DNA of 6,564 nucleotides, from the NCBI GenBank assembly GCA_016780435.1, contig JADHLU010000053.1, positions 1 through 6,564 of the forward strand, written 5' to 3'. Position 1 is the stretch's first letter; each line of letters opens with the position of its first letter. Shown piece by piece: positions 1 to 6,564 of this stretch. Made by a program: the position numbers and the translations under genes. Below the pieces are notes generated by a model. The model was not told the origin of the DNA. It saw only the letters and a list, made by a program, of their open reading frames with translations, and ran no database searches. Origin of the DNA: Flavobacteriaceae bacterium. GTDB taxonomy: Bacteria; Bacteroidota; Bacteroidia; Flavobacteriales; Flavobacteriaceae.

Positions 1-1281
1 ACCGCCTCTCACAACCCTCCAGAGTACAACGGATATAAGGTTTATTGGGAAGATGGCGGGCAGATCGTTCCTCCTCAGGATCAAGAAATCATAGATGAGA
101 TAGGCAAGGTAGACTATGCTGACATCCGATTTGAAGCAGTACCCTCACGCATTCAACTCATTGACAAAGAGGTCGATGAGGCCTTTTTCGAAGCATCAGT
201 TCACAATGGCGCCATAGGGAAGGGCGACCGCGAAGCCTTTTCACTGGTGTTTACTCCTATACACGGCACCTCGATAACCGCTATTCCTCAAGTCTTTAAG
301 AAAGCAGGTTACACCCAAGTGCATATAGTCGAAGAGCAGGCGATCATTGACCCAAACTTCAGTACAGTCAAGTCTCCAAATCCGGAGGAGCGCGAGACTC
401 TAGATCTGGCAATAAGCCTTGCCGAAAAAAAGAAGGCCGATATGGTAATTGGCACCGACCCCGACAGTGATCGCTTGGGAGTTGCGGTGCGCGGCTTAGC
501 CGGTGAAATGCACCTACTGAATGGAAACCAAACCATGGTTGTACTCACCGAATACCTGCTTCAACACCACCGCAGAATGGGGTTTAAAGGCAATGAATTT
601 ATCGCCTCGACCATCGTGTCTACACCGCTAATTCGAAAAATGGCCGAAGCCTATAAGGTTCAGTATCGCGAGACGCTTACAGGCTTTAAATGGATCGGTA
701 AACTGATCAACGACCATCCCGAGCTTAAATTTTTAGGCGGAGGCGAAGAGAGCTACGGCTATCTAGTAGGTGACTTCGTCAGAGATAAAGACGCCGTAAC
801 GGCAAGCCTATTAGCCGCTGAATTAGCCGCTGAACTAAAAACCAAAGGCCAGACACTACTCAGCTATCTTATTGAGTGCTTTGTCACCTATGGATGCTAC
901 CAAGAGCGGTTGCTATCCATTACCAAAAAAGGGCAGTCAGGAGCAGAGGAAATTCAGGAGATGATGAAGCGATTTAGAGCGCATCCGCCCGAAGTCATAG
1001 CGGGCGAAAAGCTACTGTTCACCGAAGACTACCTGACACAAACCAAGACCGATCAGCTGAGCAAAGAGCAGTTTGCCATAGATCTCCCAAAGGCCGATGT
1101 GTTTATTCTAGAAACCGAAAAAGGCAGCAGAATAGCCGCAAGGCCAAGCGGAACAGAGCCTAAGATCAAATTCTACTTTAGCGTCAACGAGCCGCTTCGG
1201 TCGGCAGCAGATTATGCTCTAGTAAAAGACCATTTAGAAAAACAAATAGATCGCCTGATAGAAGCTTTTGACCTTATTTAA
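1..1281 (+). CDS. Phosphoglucomutase/phosphomannomutase family protein, 5'-truncated by the window edge
   Basis: This cytosolic enzyme interconverts hexose 1- and 6-phosphates, linking glycolysis to sugar-nucleotide and glycan synthesis. The frame is open from base 1 and gives 426 residues. It opens on the phosphoserine loop TASHNPPEYNGYK, with Ser3 of the fragment as the phosphate carrier. After it come FTPIHGT (residues 84-90), the metal loop DPDSDR (153-158, Asp153, Asp155 and Asp157), TLTGFKWIG (225-233), the sugar-recognition loop GGGEESYG (246-253) and the phosphate-binding loop RPSGTEPK (381-388). All key residues of the visible part are intact. The serine loop followed by NGYKVY, and DPDSDR, resemble the long PGM2/PgcA-type alpha-phosphoglucomutases (about 570-580 residues), so some 140-150 N-terminal residues probably lie upstream. 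The GTG at 247 is an internal valine, because homology continues upstream of it. Substrate preference, glucose or mannose, cannot be decided from these motifs. The stop codon overlaps the next start by one base. Confidence 0.95.
   Translation, partial: TASHNPPEYNGYKVYWEDGGQIVPPQDQEIIDEIGKVDYADIRFEAVPSRIQLIDKEVDEAFFEASVHNGAIGKGDREAFSLVFTPIHGTSITAIPQVFKKAGYTQVHIVEEQAIIDPNFSTVKSPNPEERETLDLAISLAEKKKADMVIGTDPDSDRLGVAVRGLAGEMHLLNGNQTMVVLTEYLLQHHRRMGFKGNEFIASTIVSTPLIRKMAEAYKVQYRETLTGFKWIGKLINDHPELKFLGGGEESYGYLVGDFVRDKDAVTASLLAAELAAELKTKGQTLLSYLIECFVTYGCYQERLLSITKKGQSGAEEIQEMMKRFRAHPPEVIAGEKLLFTEDYLTQTKTDQLSKEQFAIDLPKADVFILETEKGSRIAARPSGTEPKIKFYFSVNEPLRSAADYALVKDHLEKQIDRLIEAFDLI
811..834 (+). repeat. 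Perfect in-frame tandem duplication of a 12-base unit
   Basis: Two exact head-to-tail copies of TTAGCCGCTGAA lie at 811-822 and 823-834 inside the mutase gene. They encode Leu-Ala-Ala-Glu twice, in the helix just after the GGGEES loop. The copies are identical even at third codon positions. From memory, related mutases have a helix of similar length here, so this need not be an insertion. Confidence 0.85.
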
Positions 1282-3110
1282 TGAAAAACTACACACGCCT
1301 TCTGGAGTACGCCAGGCCCTATTTTAGCTTCGCCCTTGCCAATGCGGTGTTCAACCTGTTGTACGCCCTTTTTAATGTGCTTTCGATTCTGGTTTTTATT
1401 CCTACATTGGGTATATTATTCGGAACCCAAGAGCCCGTCTACACTGCCCCCACCTATGGCGGAATTGGATCGTTGAAATCGTACCTCGAGCAGCAGTTGA
1501 ATTACTTCATCACCACCCAATCTGAGCAATCTGATGAAGTGCAGGCCCTGGTCGCTATTGTGCTGCTGAGCGCACTCATTTTCTTACTCAAAAACGTCTT
1601 TCGCTACTTGGCAGCTTATGTGCTTTCTTTTTTGCGCACAGGTATTGTCAAAGACCTTCAAGATCATCTTTACAACAAGCTCGTTGAGCTTCCGTTAAGC
1701 TACACCAAGAGCAAGAGAAAGGGCGACCTCATCGCACGAATGACTTCAGACGTAAAAGAGGTAGAGCAATCAATCATCAACTCATTTGAGACCATAAGTC
1801 GCGAGCCCTTTACCATTGTTTTGGTCATGCTGTCTATGTTCGTACTGAGTTGGCAGCTGACTCTTTTTGTGCTGTTGTTTTTTCCTGTAGCCGGATTCAT
1901 CATAGCGCGAGTAGGCAAGTCACTCAAGGCCCAATCACTTAAGGCACAGCAAGAAACAGGTGTATTTTTGTCTTTTTTCGAGGAAACCTTAGGAAAATTA
2001 CTCGTTATAAAATCCTTTACCGCAGAGCAGGCGTTTAAGCGCAAATTTGAACGCTCAACCAAGAAATTGAGCCAAATTATGAATCGGGTGATTCAGCGAA
2101 ACGCGCTGGCCTCTCCCTTGAGCGAATTCTTAGGCGTGCTAGTCGTTTTGGTAGTGCTTTGGTATGGCGGCTCATTAGTGCTGAGGGGAGACTCTCTGCT
2201 GAGTCCACAAGAATTCATGGGTTATATAGGCTTATTCTACACCATAATAAACCCGGTAAAGCTGCTCACTACCGTAAACTACAATCTTAAAAAGGGAAAA
2301 CCGGCTCTAGAACGAATATTGGAAATCATAGATACCTCTAGCCCACTTTTAGACCCTGTTCAAGCAGTTCCTTTTCGCTTTGAACAAGAGATTCGCTTTA
2401 ATCAGGTTTCTTTCGGTTACGACAAAGAACCCATACTGGAAGAATTTGAACTCACGGTAAAAAGGGGAGAAACCCTTGCTATAGTGGGTACATCGGGTAG
2501 CGGAAAGACCACAATGGTTCAGCTACTTAGTCGCTTTTACGACGTCAACAGCGGAAGCATCACCATAGACGGAGTTGACCTCAGAGACTTCAAGAAATCT
2601 GCACTGCGCAAGCATATTGCATTCGTGACCCAAGAAGCCATGCTCTTTAACGAGTCGGTAACCACCAACATTGCACTGGGTGAGGCGGATGCACCGTTAA
2701 ACGCAGTGAGATTAGCTGCAGAAAAGGCGAATGCAGCCCCCTTTATTAAACAGTTAGAACACCAATACGAGATGATTTTAGGTGACGACGGGAACCGTCT
2801 TAGCGGCGGGCAAAAACAGCGCATAGCCATTGCTCGAGCTTTTTTCAAAGATGCCCCCATTTTAGTTTTAGACGAGGCCACTTCGGCTCTAGATACAGAG
2901 AGCGAAAGAGAAGTGCAGTTCGCCTTAGATTCGATTCAAAAAGACCGCACCACCTTTATCATAGCCCACAGGCTATCGACCGTACAAAAAGCAGATCGCA
3001 TCATCGTCCTCGATAATAAGCGCATAGCCGAAACCGGAACACACAACGAACTACTGCAAAAGAAAGGCATTTACGCTAACCTCATTCAACTGCAAACACT
3101 TGCGACTTAA
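1281..3110 (+). CDS. ABC transporter, fused permease and ATP-binding protein (MsbA/multidrug exporter type)
   Basis: A 609-residue half-transporter of the inner membrane, expected to work as a homodimer that exports a lipid, drug or other hydrophobic substrate using ATP. The N-terminal membrane domain has about six hydrophobic segments, near residues 15-47, 88-118, 172-190, 191-210, 282-302 and 311-332. The nucleotide-binding domain covers about 370-605. It carries an A-loop aromatic (Tyr380), Walker A GTSGSGKTT (403-411), Q-loop Gln451, signature LSGGQKQR (507-514), Walker B ILVLDE (527-532, catalytic Glu532), D-loop SALD (535-538) and switch His563. All are canonical, so there is no degenerate site of the heterodimeric kind. 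The start is forced: an in-frame TGA at 1269 lies only four codons upstream, and the ATG shares one base with the mutase stop. A loop of about 40 residues between the first two membrane segments is longer than in E. coli MsbA. The substrate cannot be told from sequence, so no symbol is given. Confidence 0.95.
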   Translation: MKNYTRLLEYARPYFSFALANAVFNLLYALFNVLSILVFIPTLGILFGTQEPVYTAPTYGGIGSLKSYLEQQLNYFITTQSEQSDEVQALVAIVLLSALIFLLKNVFRYLAAYVLSFLRTGIVKDLQDHLYNKLVELPLSYTKSKRKGDLIARMTSDVKEVEQSIINSFETISREPFTIVLVMLSMFVLSWQLTLFVLLFFPVAGFIIARVGKSLKAQSLKAQQETGVFLSFFEETLGKLLVIKSFTAEQAFKRKFERSTKKLSQIMNRVIQRNALASPLSEFLGVLVVLVVLWYGGSLVLRGDSLLSPQEFMGYIGLFYTIINPVKLLTTVNYNLKKGKPALERILEIIDTSSPLLDPVQAVPFRFEQEIRFNQVSFGYDKEPILEEFELTVKRGETLAIVGTSGSGKTTMVQLLSRFYDVNSGSITIDGVDLRDFKKSALRKHIAFVTQEAMLFNESVTTNIALGEADAPLNAVRLAAEKANAAPFIKQLEHQYEMILGDDGNRLSGGQKQRIAIARAFFKDAPILVLDEATSALDTESEREVQFALDSIQKDRTTFIIAHRLSTVQKADRIIVLDNKRIAETGTHNELLQKKGIYANLIQLQTLAT

Positions 3111-3122
3111 CACTTGTATACT

Positions 3123-4337
3123 ATGCGATTTCATCGAAATTTGGTCTATGCTGTAGCAGACGCCATTGACCTTATTTTCAATCAAGATCATTACGCCGAC
3201 AAGGTTATTGAGCGCACCTTAAAACGCGACAAGCGTTGGGGATCCAAAGACCGGGCTTTTATTGCCAGCACTACCTATGAACTCGTTCGCTATAAACGAC
3301 TATACCTCGAAATAGCCGAAGAAAAGACCCCCCTTTCGAGAGAGGGATTCTTTAGAGTTTTAGCGGTATGGGCTACCCTAAGGGGTCTCGAGCTTCCCGA
3401 TTGGCCCGAATTTGAACAGGTGCCCTCACGAAAAATCAAAGGCCGGTTTGATGCGTTACGCCACGAAAGGGCGATTAAAGAATCCATACCTGACTGGCTA
3501 GACACCCTTGGAGAACAAGCTTTTGGGGCCAAAAAATGGGAAGCAGAACTCAAAGCGCTCAACACCGAGGCTGAAGTTATTCTGCGCGCAAATACGCTTA
3601 GAATCAGTCGCGACGAATTGGCCAATTACCTCAACAAAGAGGGTATAGAATCCACCCCAGTTAAAGGGGTAGACGAAGCCTTGATACTGAGCGAGCGTGC
3701 CAATGTGTTTCAACTGAAAGGGTTTAAAGACGGATGGTTTGAAGTTCAAGACGCCAGCTCTCAGAAGGTGGCTCCATTTCTAGATGTTCACCCCGGACAA
3801 CGGGTAATTGATGCCTGCGCTGGAGCCGGAGGAAAAGCACTGCACCTAAGTGCATTAATGGAAAATAAGGGTCAATTAATTGCACTAGATGTGTTCGGTC
3901 ACAAGCTAAAGACCCTCAAGCTGAGGGCCAGAAGAGCCGGAGCTCACAACATTGAGACCCGAACAATCGACTCGTCGAAGGTGATCAAAAAATTGCACAG
4001 AAGTGCCGATCGCGTGCTCATTGACGCTCCGTGTACTGGGCTAGGTGTGCTGCGTAGAAATCCAGATGCCAAGTGGAAAATAGACGCCCAATTTCTCGAA
4101 CGCGTGGTGCAGACTCAGAAAGAAATTTTAACCTCTTACGCGCAGATGGTTAAGCCTGAAGGAAAACTAGTCTATGCCACCTGTTCTATTCTTCCGCAAG
4201 AAAATGAGCAGCAAGTTGCCCATTTTTTAGCCTCTGAAGAAGGTCAGGCGTTTAAGCTCATAAACCAACAACACCTCTACCCCTCTACCGACCAGTACGA
4301 CGGCTTTTTTATGGCGCTATTTGAGCGAGAAGCCTAA
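3123..4337 (+). CDS. RsmB/NOP family SAM-dependent RNA (cytosine-5) methyltransferase
   Basis: A cytoplasmic enzyme of 404 residues that transfers a methyl group from S-adenosylmethionine to carbon 5 of a cytosine in RNA, probably 16S rRNA. Residues 1 to about 120 look helical and loosely NusB-like (KDRAFI then YELVRYKRLYLEI). The Rossmann catalytic domain has SAM motif I DACAGAGGK (230-238), an acidic motif II at LDV (256-258), motif IV DAPCTGLG (301-308, Cys304, the release cysteine) and motif VI YATCS (351-355, Cys354, the nucleophile). RRNPDAKW after motif IV resembles E. coli RsmB (RRHPDIKW) more than RsmF, but the exact target base is not proven, so no symbol is given. The ATG at 3123 is preferred. 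A TTG at 3114 in the same frame would add three residues, and neither has a clear Shine-Dalgarno sequence. The gene follows the exporter after 12 bases, which suggests co-transcription. Confidence 0.93.
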   Translation: MRFHRNLVYAVADAIDLIFNQDHYADKVIERTLKRDKRWGSKDRAFIASTTYELVRYKRLYLEIAEEKTPLSREGFFRVLAVWATLRGLELPDWPEFEQVPSRKIKGRFDALRHERAIKESIPDWLDTLGEQAFGAKKWEAELKALNTEAEVILRANTLRISRDELANYLNKEGIESTPVKGVDEALILSERANVFQLKGFKDGWFEVQDASSQKVAPFLDVHPGQRVIDACAGAGGKALHLSALMENKGQLIALDVFGHKLKTLKLRARRAGAHNIETRTIDSSKVIKKLHRSADRVLIDAPCTGLGVLRRNPDAKWKIDAQFLERVVQTQKEILTSYAQMVKPEGKLVYATCSILPQENEQQVAHFLASEEGQAFKLINQQHLYPSTDQYDGFFMALFEREA

Positions 4338-4350
4338 ATAAATACCTTTG
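4320..4350 (+). promoter_or_regulatory. Predicted Bacteroidota-type promoter for purL
   Basis: TTTG at 4320-4323 and TACCTTTG at 4343-4350 are separated by 19 bases. They match the -33 TTTG and -7 TAnnTTTG boxes recognised by the primary sigma factor of Bacteroides and Flavobacterium. The -33 box lies in the last codons of the methyltransferase gene and the -7 box in the 35-base gap. Transcription would begin near 4356-4360, leaving a leader of roughly 15 bases before the purL ATG at 4373. The match is by eye and no start site has been measured. Confidence 0.6.
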
Positions 4351-4372
4351 TCTCTTTAAATACAGCCCCCTC

Positions 4373-6564
4373 ATGCTTTACTTCTTTGGCGATCCCAACT
4401 CTACCCTTTATGTGCTGCAAAAAGCAGGTGAATTAAGCGAATTCGATCGCGAAAAATTGCTCTGGTTATTTGACGGGATGCCGCTGTTAAACGCCACTCA
4501 CATTGAGGGTGCCTTTATTGGTCCGAGAGCGTCTATGATCACCCCTTGGAGCACCAACGCCACCGAGATCATGGCCAACATGGGTATAGCCGAGGTAAAA
4601 CGCATCGAACGCTTTACGGTAAGCCAGGCAGATCAGTCATTCGATCCTATGTTGTTTCAGCGCTACGACGGCCTTAATGCAGAAATCTTCGAATTGAATA
4701 CCTCCGTCGCTGCTGCTCTATCCATTACCGACATATCCGCCTATAACAAGCAAGAAGGGCTGGCGCTCAGCGAAGATGAAGTAGCCTATCTCGAAGGTTT
4801 AAGTGCGAAATTAAATCGCCCACTCACCGATTCTGAAGTATTCGGATTTTCTCAAGTCAACTCAGAGCATTGCAGGCACAAGATTTTCAACGGCATTTTC
4901 GAGATCGATCAAAAGGCTATGCCGGAGTCTTTGTTTGGCCTCATACGAAAAACGTCGGCGACCAATCCCAATGGCATAGTCTCCGCCTACAAAGACAATG
5001 TGGCATTCATAGAGGGTCCAGAGATTACTCAGTTTGCGCCAAAGTCTCCACACAAAGCTTCGTATTACTGTGAGACCGTTCATCAGAGCGTGATATCGCT
5101 CAAGGCCGAAACGCACAACTTTCCGACCACCGTAGAGCCCTTCAATGGAGCTGCGACCGGTTCAGGGGGTGAAATTCGCGACCGTTTAGCTGGGGGTATC
5201 GGGTCTATTCCTTTAGTGGGTACAGCGGTGTACATGACGAGTTACCCCAGACACAAAGCAACTCAGTCGGCATATGAAAGTGCGAACGATGCCCGCGATT
5301 GGCTGTATCAAACTCCGCTCGACATCTTAATTAAGGCCTCGAACGGAGCCTCAGATTTTGGAAACAAATTCGGACAACCTCTCATTGTGGGCTCACTGCT
5401 CACCTTTGAGCATCAAGAGAGAGACCCTGAGTACGACACGCGTATGTTGGGTTACGACAAAGTAATCATGCTGGCCGGAGGAGTAGGCTACAGCAAAAGC
5501 GAATACGCTCAAAAAAAGCATCCTAAAAAAGGAGACAAAGTAATCATTTTAGGGGGTGACAATTACCGCATCGGAATGGGTGGTGCGGCGGTCTCTAGCG
5601 CAGATACCGGTGCTTTCGGAAGCGCCATAGAACTCAACGCCATTCAACGCTCAAATCCGGAGATGCAAAAACGCGCAGCCAACGCTATTAGAGCTTTGGT
5701 AGAAAGTGACGACAACCCCATCATATCGGTGCACGACCATGGAGCCGGGGGCCACTTAAACTGCCTGTCTGAGTTGGTTGAAGAAACCGGAGGAACCATA
5801 AACATAGACCAGCTTCCGCTCGGCGACCCAACACTTTCCGAAAAAGAAATTATTGGAAATGAATCTCAAGAACGCATGGGTCTGGTCGTTCCAGAGCATG
5901 CGCTGCCTTTATTAAATGAATTAGCCGATCGAGAGCGCGCTCCGCTCTATGAGGTGGGTGAAATATCTGGTGATCATCGTTTTTCGTTCTATTCTGAGAA
6001 ACGTGGCTCTAAACCTATCGATTTAGCGCTCAGTGATTTCTTCGGCAGCGCTCCTAAAATGGTACTTACCGACCAAACAACGCCCAGATCTTATGCTGAG
6101 CTGCAGTACAGCCTAGAGCACTTTCACACCTATTTAGACCATGTGCTATCTCTAGAGGCGGTCGCCTGTAAAGACTGGCTGACCAACAAGGTAGACCGCT
6201 GCGTTTCAGGAAAGGTAGCCAAGCAACAATGTATAGGCCCGCTTCAACTACCCCTTCAGAACTACGGCATCGCTGCGCTAGACTTTACAAGCTACAACGG
6301 TATTGCCACTAGCATCGGACACAGCCCTGTAAGTGGACTCATTGATCCAGAAGCGGCTAGTAAAAACAGTATAGCCGAGGCCCTAACGAATATCATGTGG
6401 GCTCCGCTAAACGGAGGCTTAAAGTCGGTCTCCCTATCGGCCAATTGGATGTGGCCTTGCAACAATGAAGGCGAGAATGCCCGGTTGTACAAAGCGGTAG
6501 AAGCCGCCTCGCGCTTTGCCATTGATTTAGGCATCAACATACCTACCGGCAAAGACTCGCTTTC
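4373..6564 (+). CDS. purL: Phosphoribosylformylglycinamidine synthase (FGAM synthase), 3'-truncated by the window edge
   Basis: This cytosolic enzyme catalyses the fourth step of de novo purine synthesis: FGAR, glutamine and ATP give FGAM. The frame is open to the window end (730 full codons plus two bases). Visible parts are an N-terminal FGAR-AT domain (about 1-150), a linker with NSEHCRHK (163-170), a first AIRS-like synthase half with AETHNFPTTVEPF (245-257), GAATGSGGEIRD (259-270), SDFGNKFGQP (327-336), GGDNYRIGMGGA (394-405), HDHGAGG (454-460) and NESQERMG (496-503), and the start of a second AIRS-like half ending at PTGKDSL (724-730). The N-terminal domain and linker, with no split between them, show the large single-chain form of about 1200-1300 residues. 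The rest of the second half and the C-terminal glutaminase domain must lie beyond the edge. The start is well fixed: an in-frame TGA at 4322 is followed by no other start codon before the ATG at 4373. No Shine-Dalgarno sequence is visible. A predicted promoter lies just upstream. Confidence 0.96.
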   Translation, partial: MLYFFGDPNSTLYVLQKAGELSEFDREKLLWLFDGMPLLNATHIEGAFIGPRASMITPWSTNATEIMANMGIAEVKRIERFTVSQADQSFDPMLFQRYDGLNAEIFELNTSVAAALSITDISAYNKQEGLALSEDEVAYLEGLSAKLNRPLTDSEVFGFSQVNSEHCRHKIFNGIFEIDQKAMPESLFGLIRKTSATNPNGIVSAYKDNVAFIEGPEITQFAPKSPHKASYYCETVHQSVISLKAETHNFPTTVEPFNGAATGSGGEIRDRLAGGIGSIPLVGTAVYMTSYPRHKATQSAYESANDARDWLYQTPLDILIKASNGASDFGNKFGQPLIVGSLLTFEHQERDPEYDTRMLGYDKVIMLAGGVGYSKSEYAQKKHPKKGDKVIILGGDNYRIGMGGAAVSSADTGAFGSAIELNAIQRSNPEMQKRAANAIRALVESDDNPIISVHDHGAGGHLNCLSELVEETGGTINIDQLPLGDPTLSEKEIIGNESQERMGLVVPEHALPLLNELADRERAPLYEVGEISGDHRFSFYSEKRGSKPIDLALSDFFGSAPKMVLTDQTTPRSYAELQYSLEHFHTYLDHVLSLEAVACKDWLTNKVDRCVSGKVAKQQCIGPLQLPLQNYGIAALDFTSYNGIATSIGHSPVSGLIDPEAASKNSIAEALTNIMWAPLNGGLKSVSLSANWMWPCNNEGENARLYKAVEAASRFAIDLGINIPTGKDSL

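Noticed and set aside
247..249. GTG as the start of the mutase
   Set aside because: The same frame is open back to base 1 and encodes the catalytic TASHNP loop, so this GTG is an internal valine codon.
2961..2976. Inverted repeat ATAGCC-CACA-GGCTAT that could form a small hairpin
   Set aside because: It lies within the codons of the exporter's switch-histidine motif, has only a 6-base stem and is not followed by a T run. It is most likely incidental to the coding sequence.
309..3749. Several minus-strand open frames of 79-120 codons (for example 309-548, 1700-2062, 2537-2881, 3290-3625, 3498-3749)
   Set aside because: Each lies inside a well-supported + strand gene with intact family motifs. 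Their translations are rich in Ser, Arg and Cys and show no recognisable domain, as expected for antisense shadows.
4338..4372. Possible terminator between the methyltransferase gene and purL
   Set aside because: The 35-base gap contains no stem-loop followed by a T run. Its sequence is better explained by a promoter.
4862..6552. Minus-strand open frames at 4862-5116 and 6292-6552 and a + strand frame at 4870-5073
   Set aside because: All three lie within the purL reading frame, which is continuous and carries conserved motifs on both sides, so they are shadows.
1..6564. A novel defence, mobile or other undescribed system
   Set aside because: Almost every base belongs to four recognisable housekeeping or transport genes on one strand. 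There are no arrays, integrase or transposase genes, long repeats or unexplained gaps.

Overview
The window reads as ordinary chromosomal DNA of a member of the Bacteroidota, probably of the Flavobacteriia type. This rests on four observations: the protein families present, the lack of convincing Shine-Dalgarno sequences before the starts, a textbook Bacteroidota-type promoter (TTTG, 19 bases, TAnnTTTG) in the one usable intergenic gap, and the long single-chain form of PurL. Base composition looks mid-range by eye and was not computed. No RNA genes, mobile elements, CRISPR arrays or attachment sites were seen.

All four genes lie on the + strand and are tightly packed. (1) 1-1281 is the C-terminal three quarters of an alpha-phosphoglucomutase/phosphomannomutase, cut by the left edge exactly at its catalytic serine loop. 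(2) 1281-3110 is a complete ABC exporter half-transporter of the MsbA type, whose ATG overlaps the mutase stop codon by one base. (3) 3123-4337 is a complete RsmB/NOP-family RNA (cytosine-5) methyltransferase, which starts 12 bases after the exporter and in the same reading frame. (4) 4373-6564 is the N-terminal 730 residues of phosphoribosylformylglycinamidine synthase (PurL), cut by the right edge.

The first three genes are spaced like one transcription unit. The mutase could supply sugar phosphates for envelope glycans and the exporter could move a lipid or drug across the inner membrane, but that link is inferred from position only. The methyltransferase acts on RNA and looks like a housekeeping passenger. 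purL, for de novo purine synthesis, probably has its own promoter, which overlaps the end of the methyltransferase gene.

There is no non-coding stretch longer than 35 bases. I found no sign of an undescribed system. The observations below are modest: gene junctions, a promoter, an extended extracytoplasmic loop and a small perfect tandem duplication.
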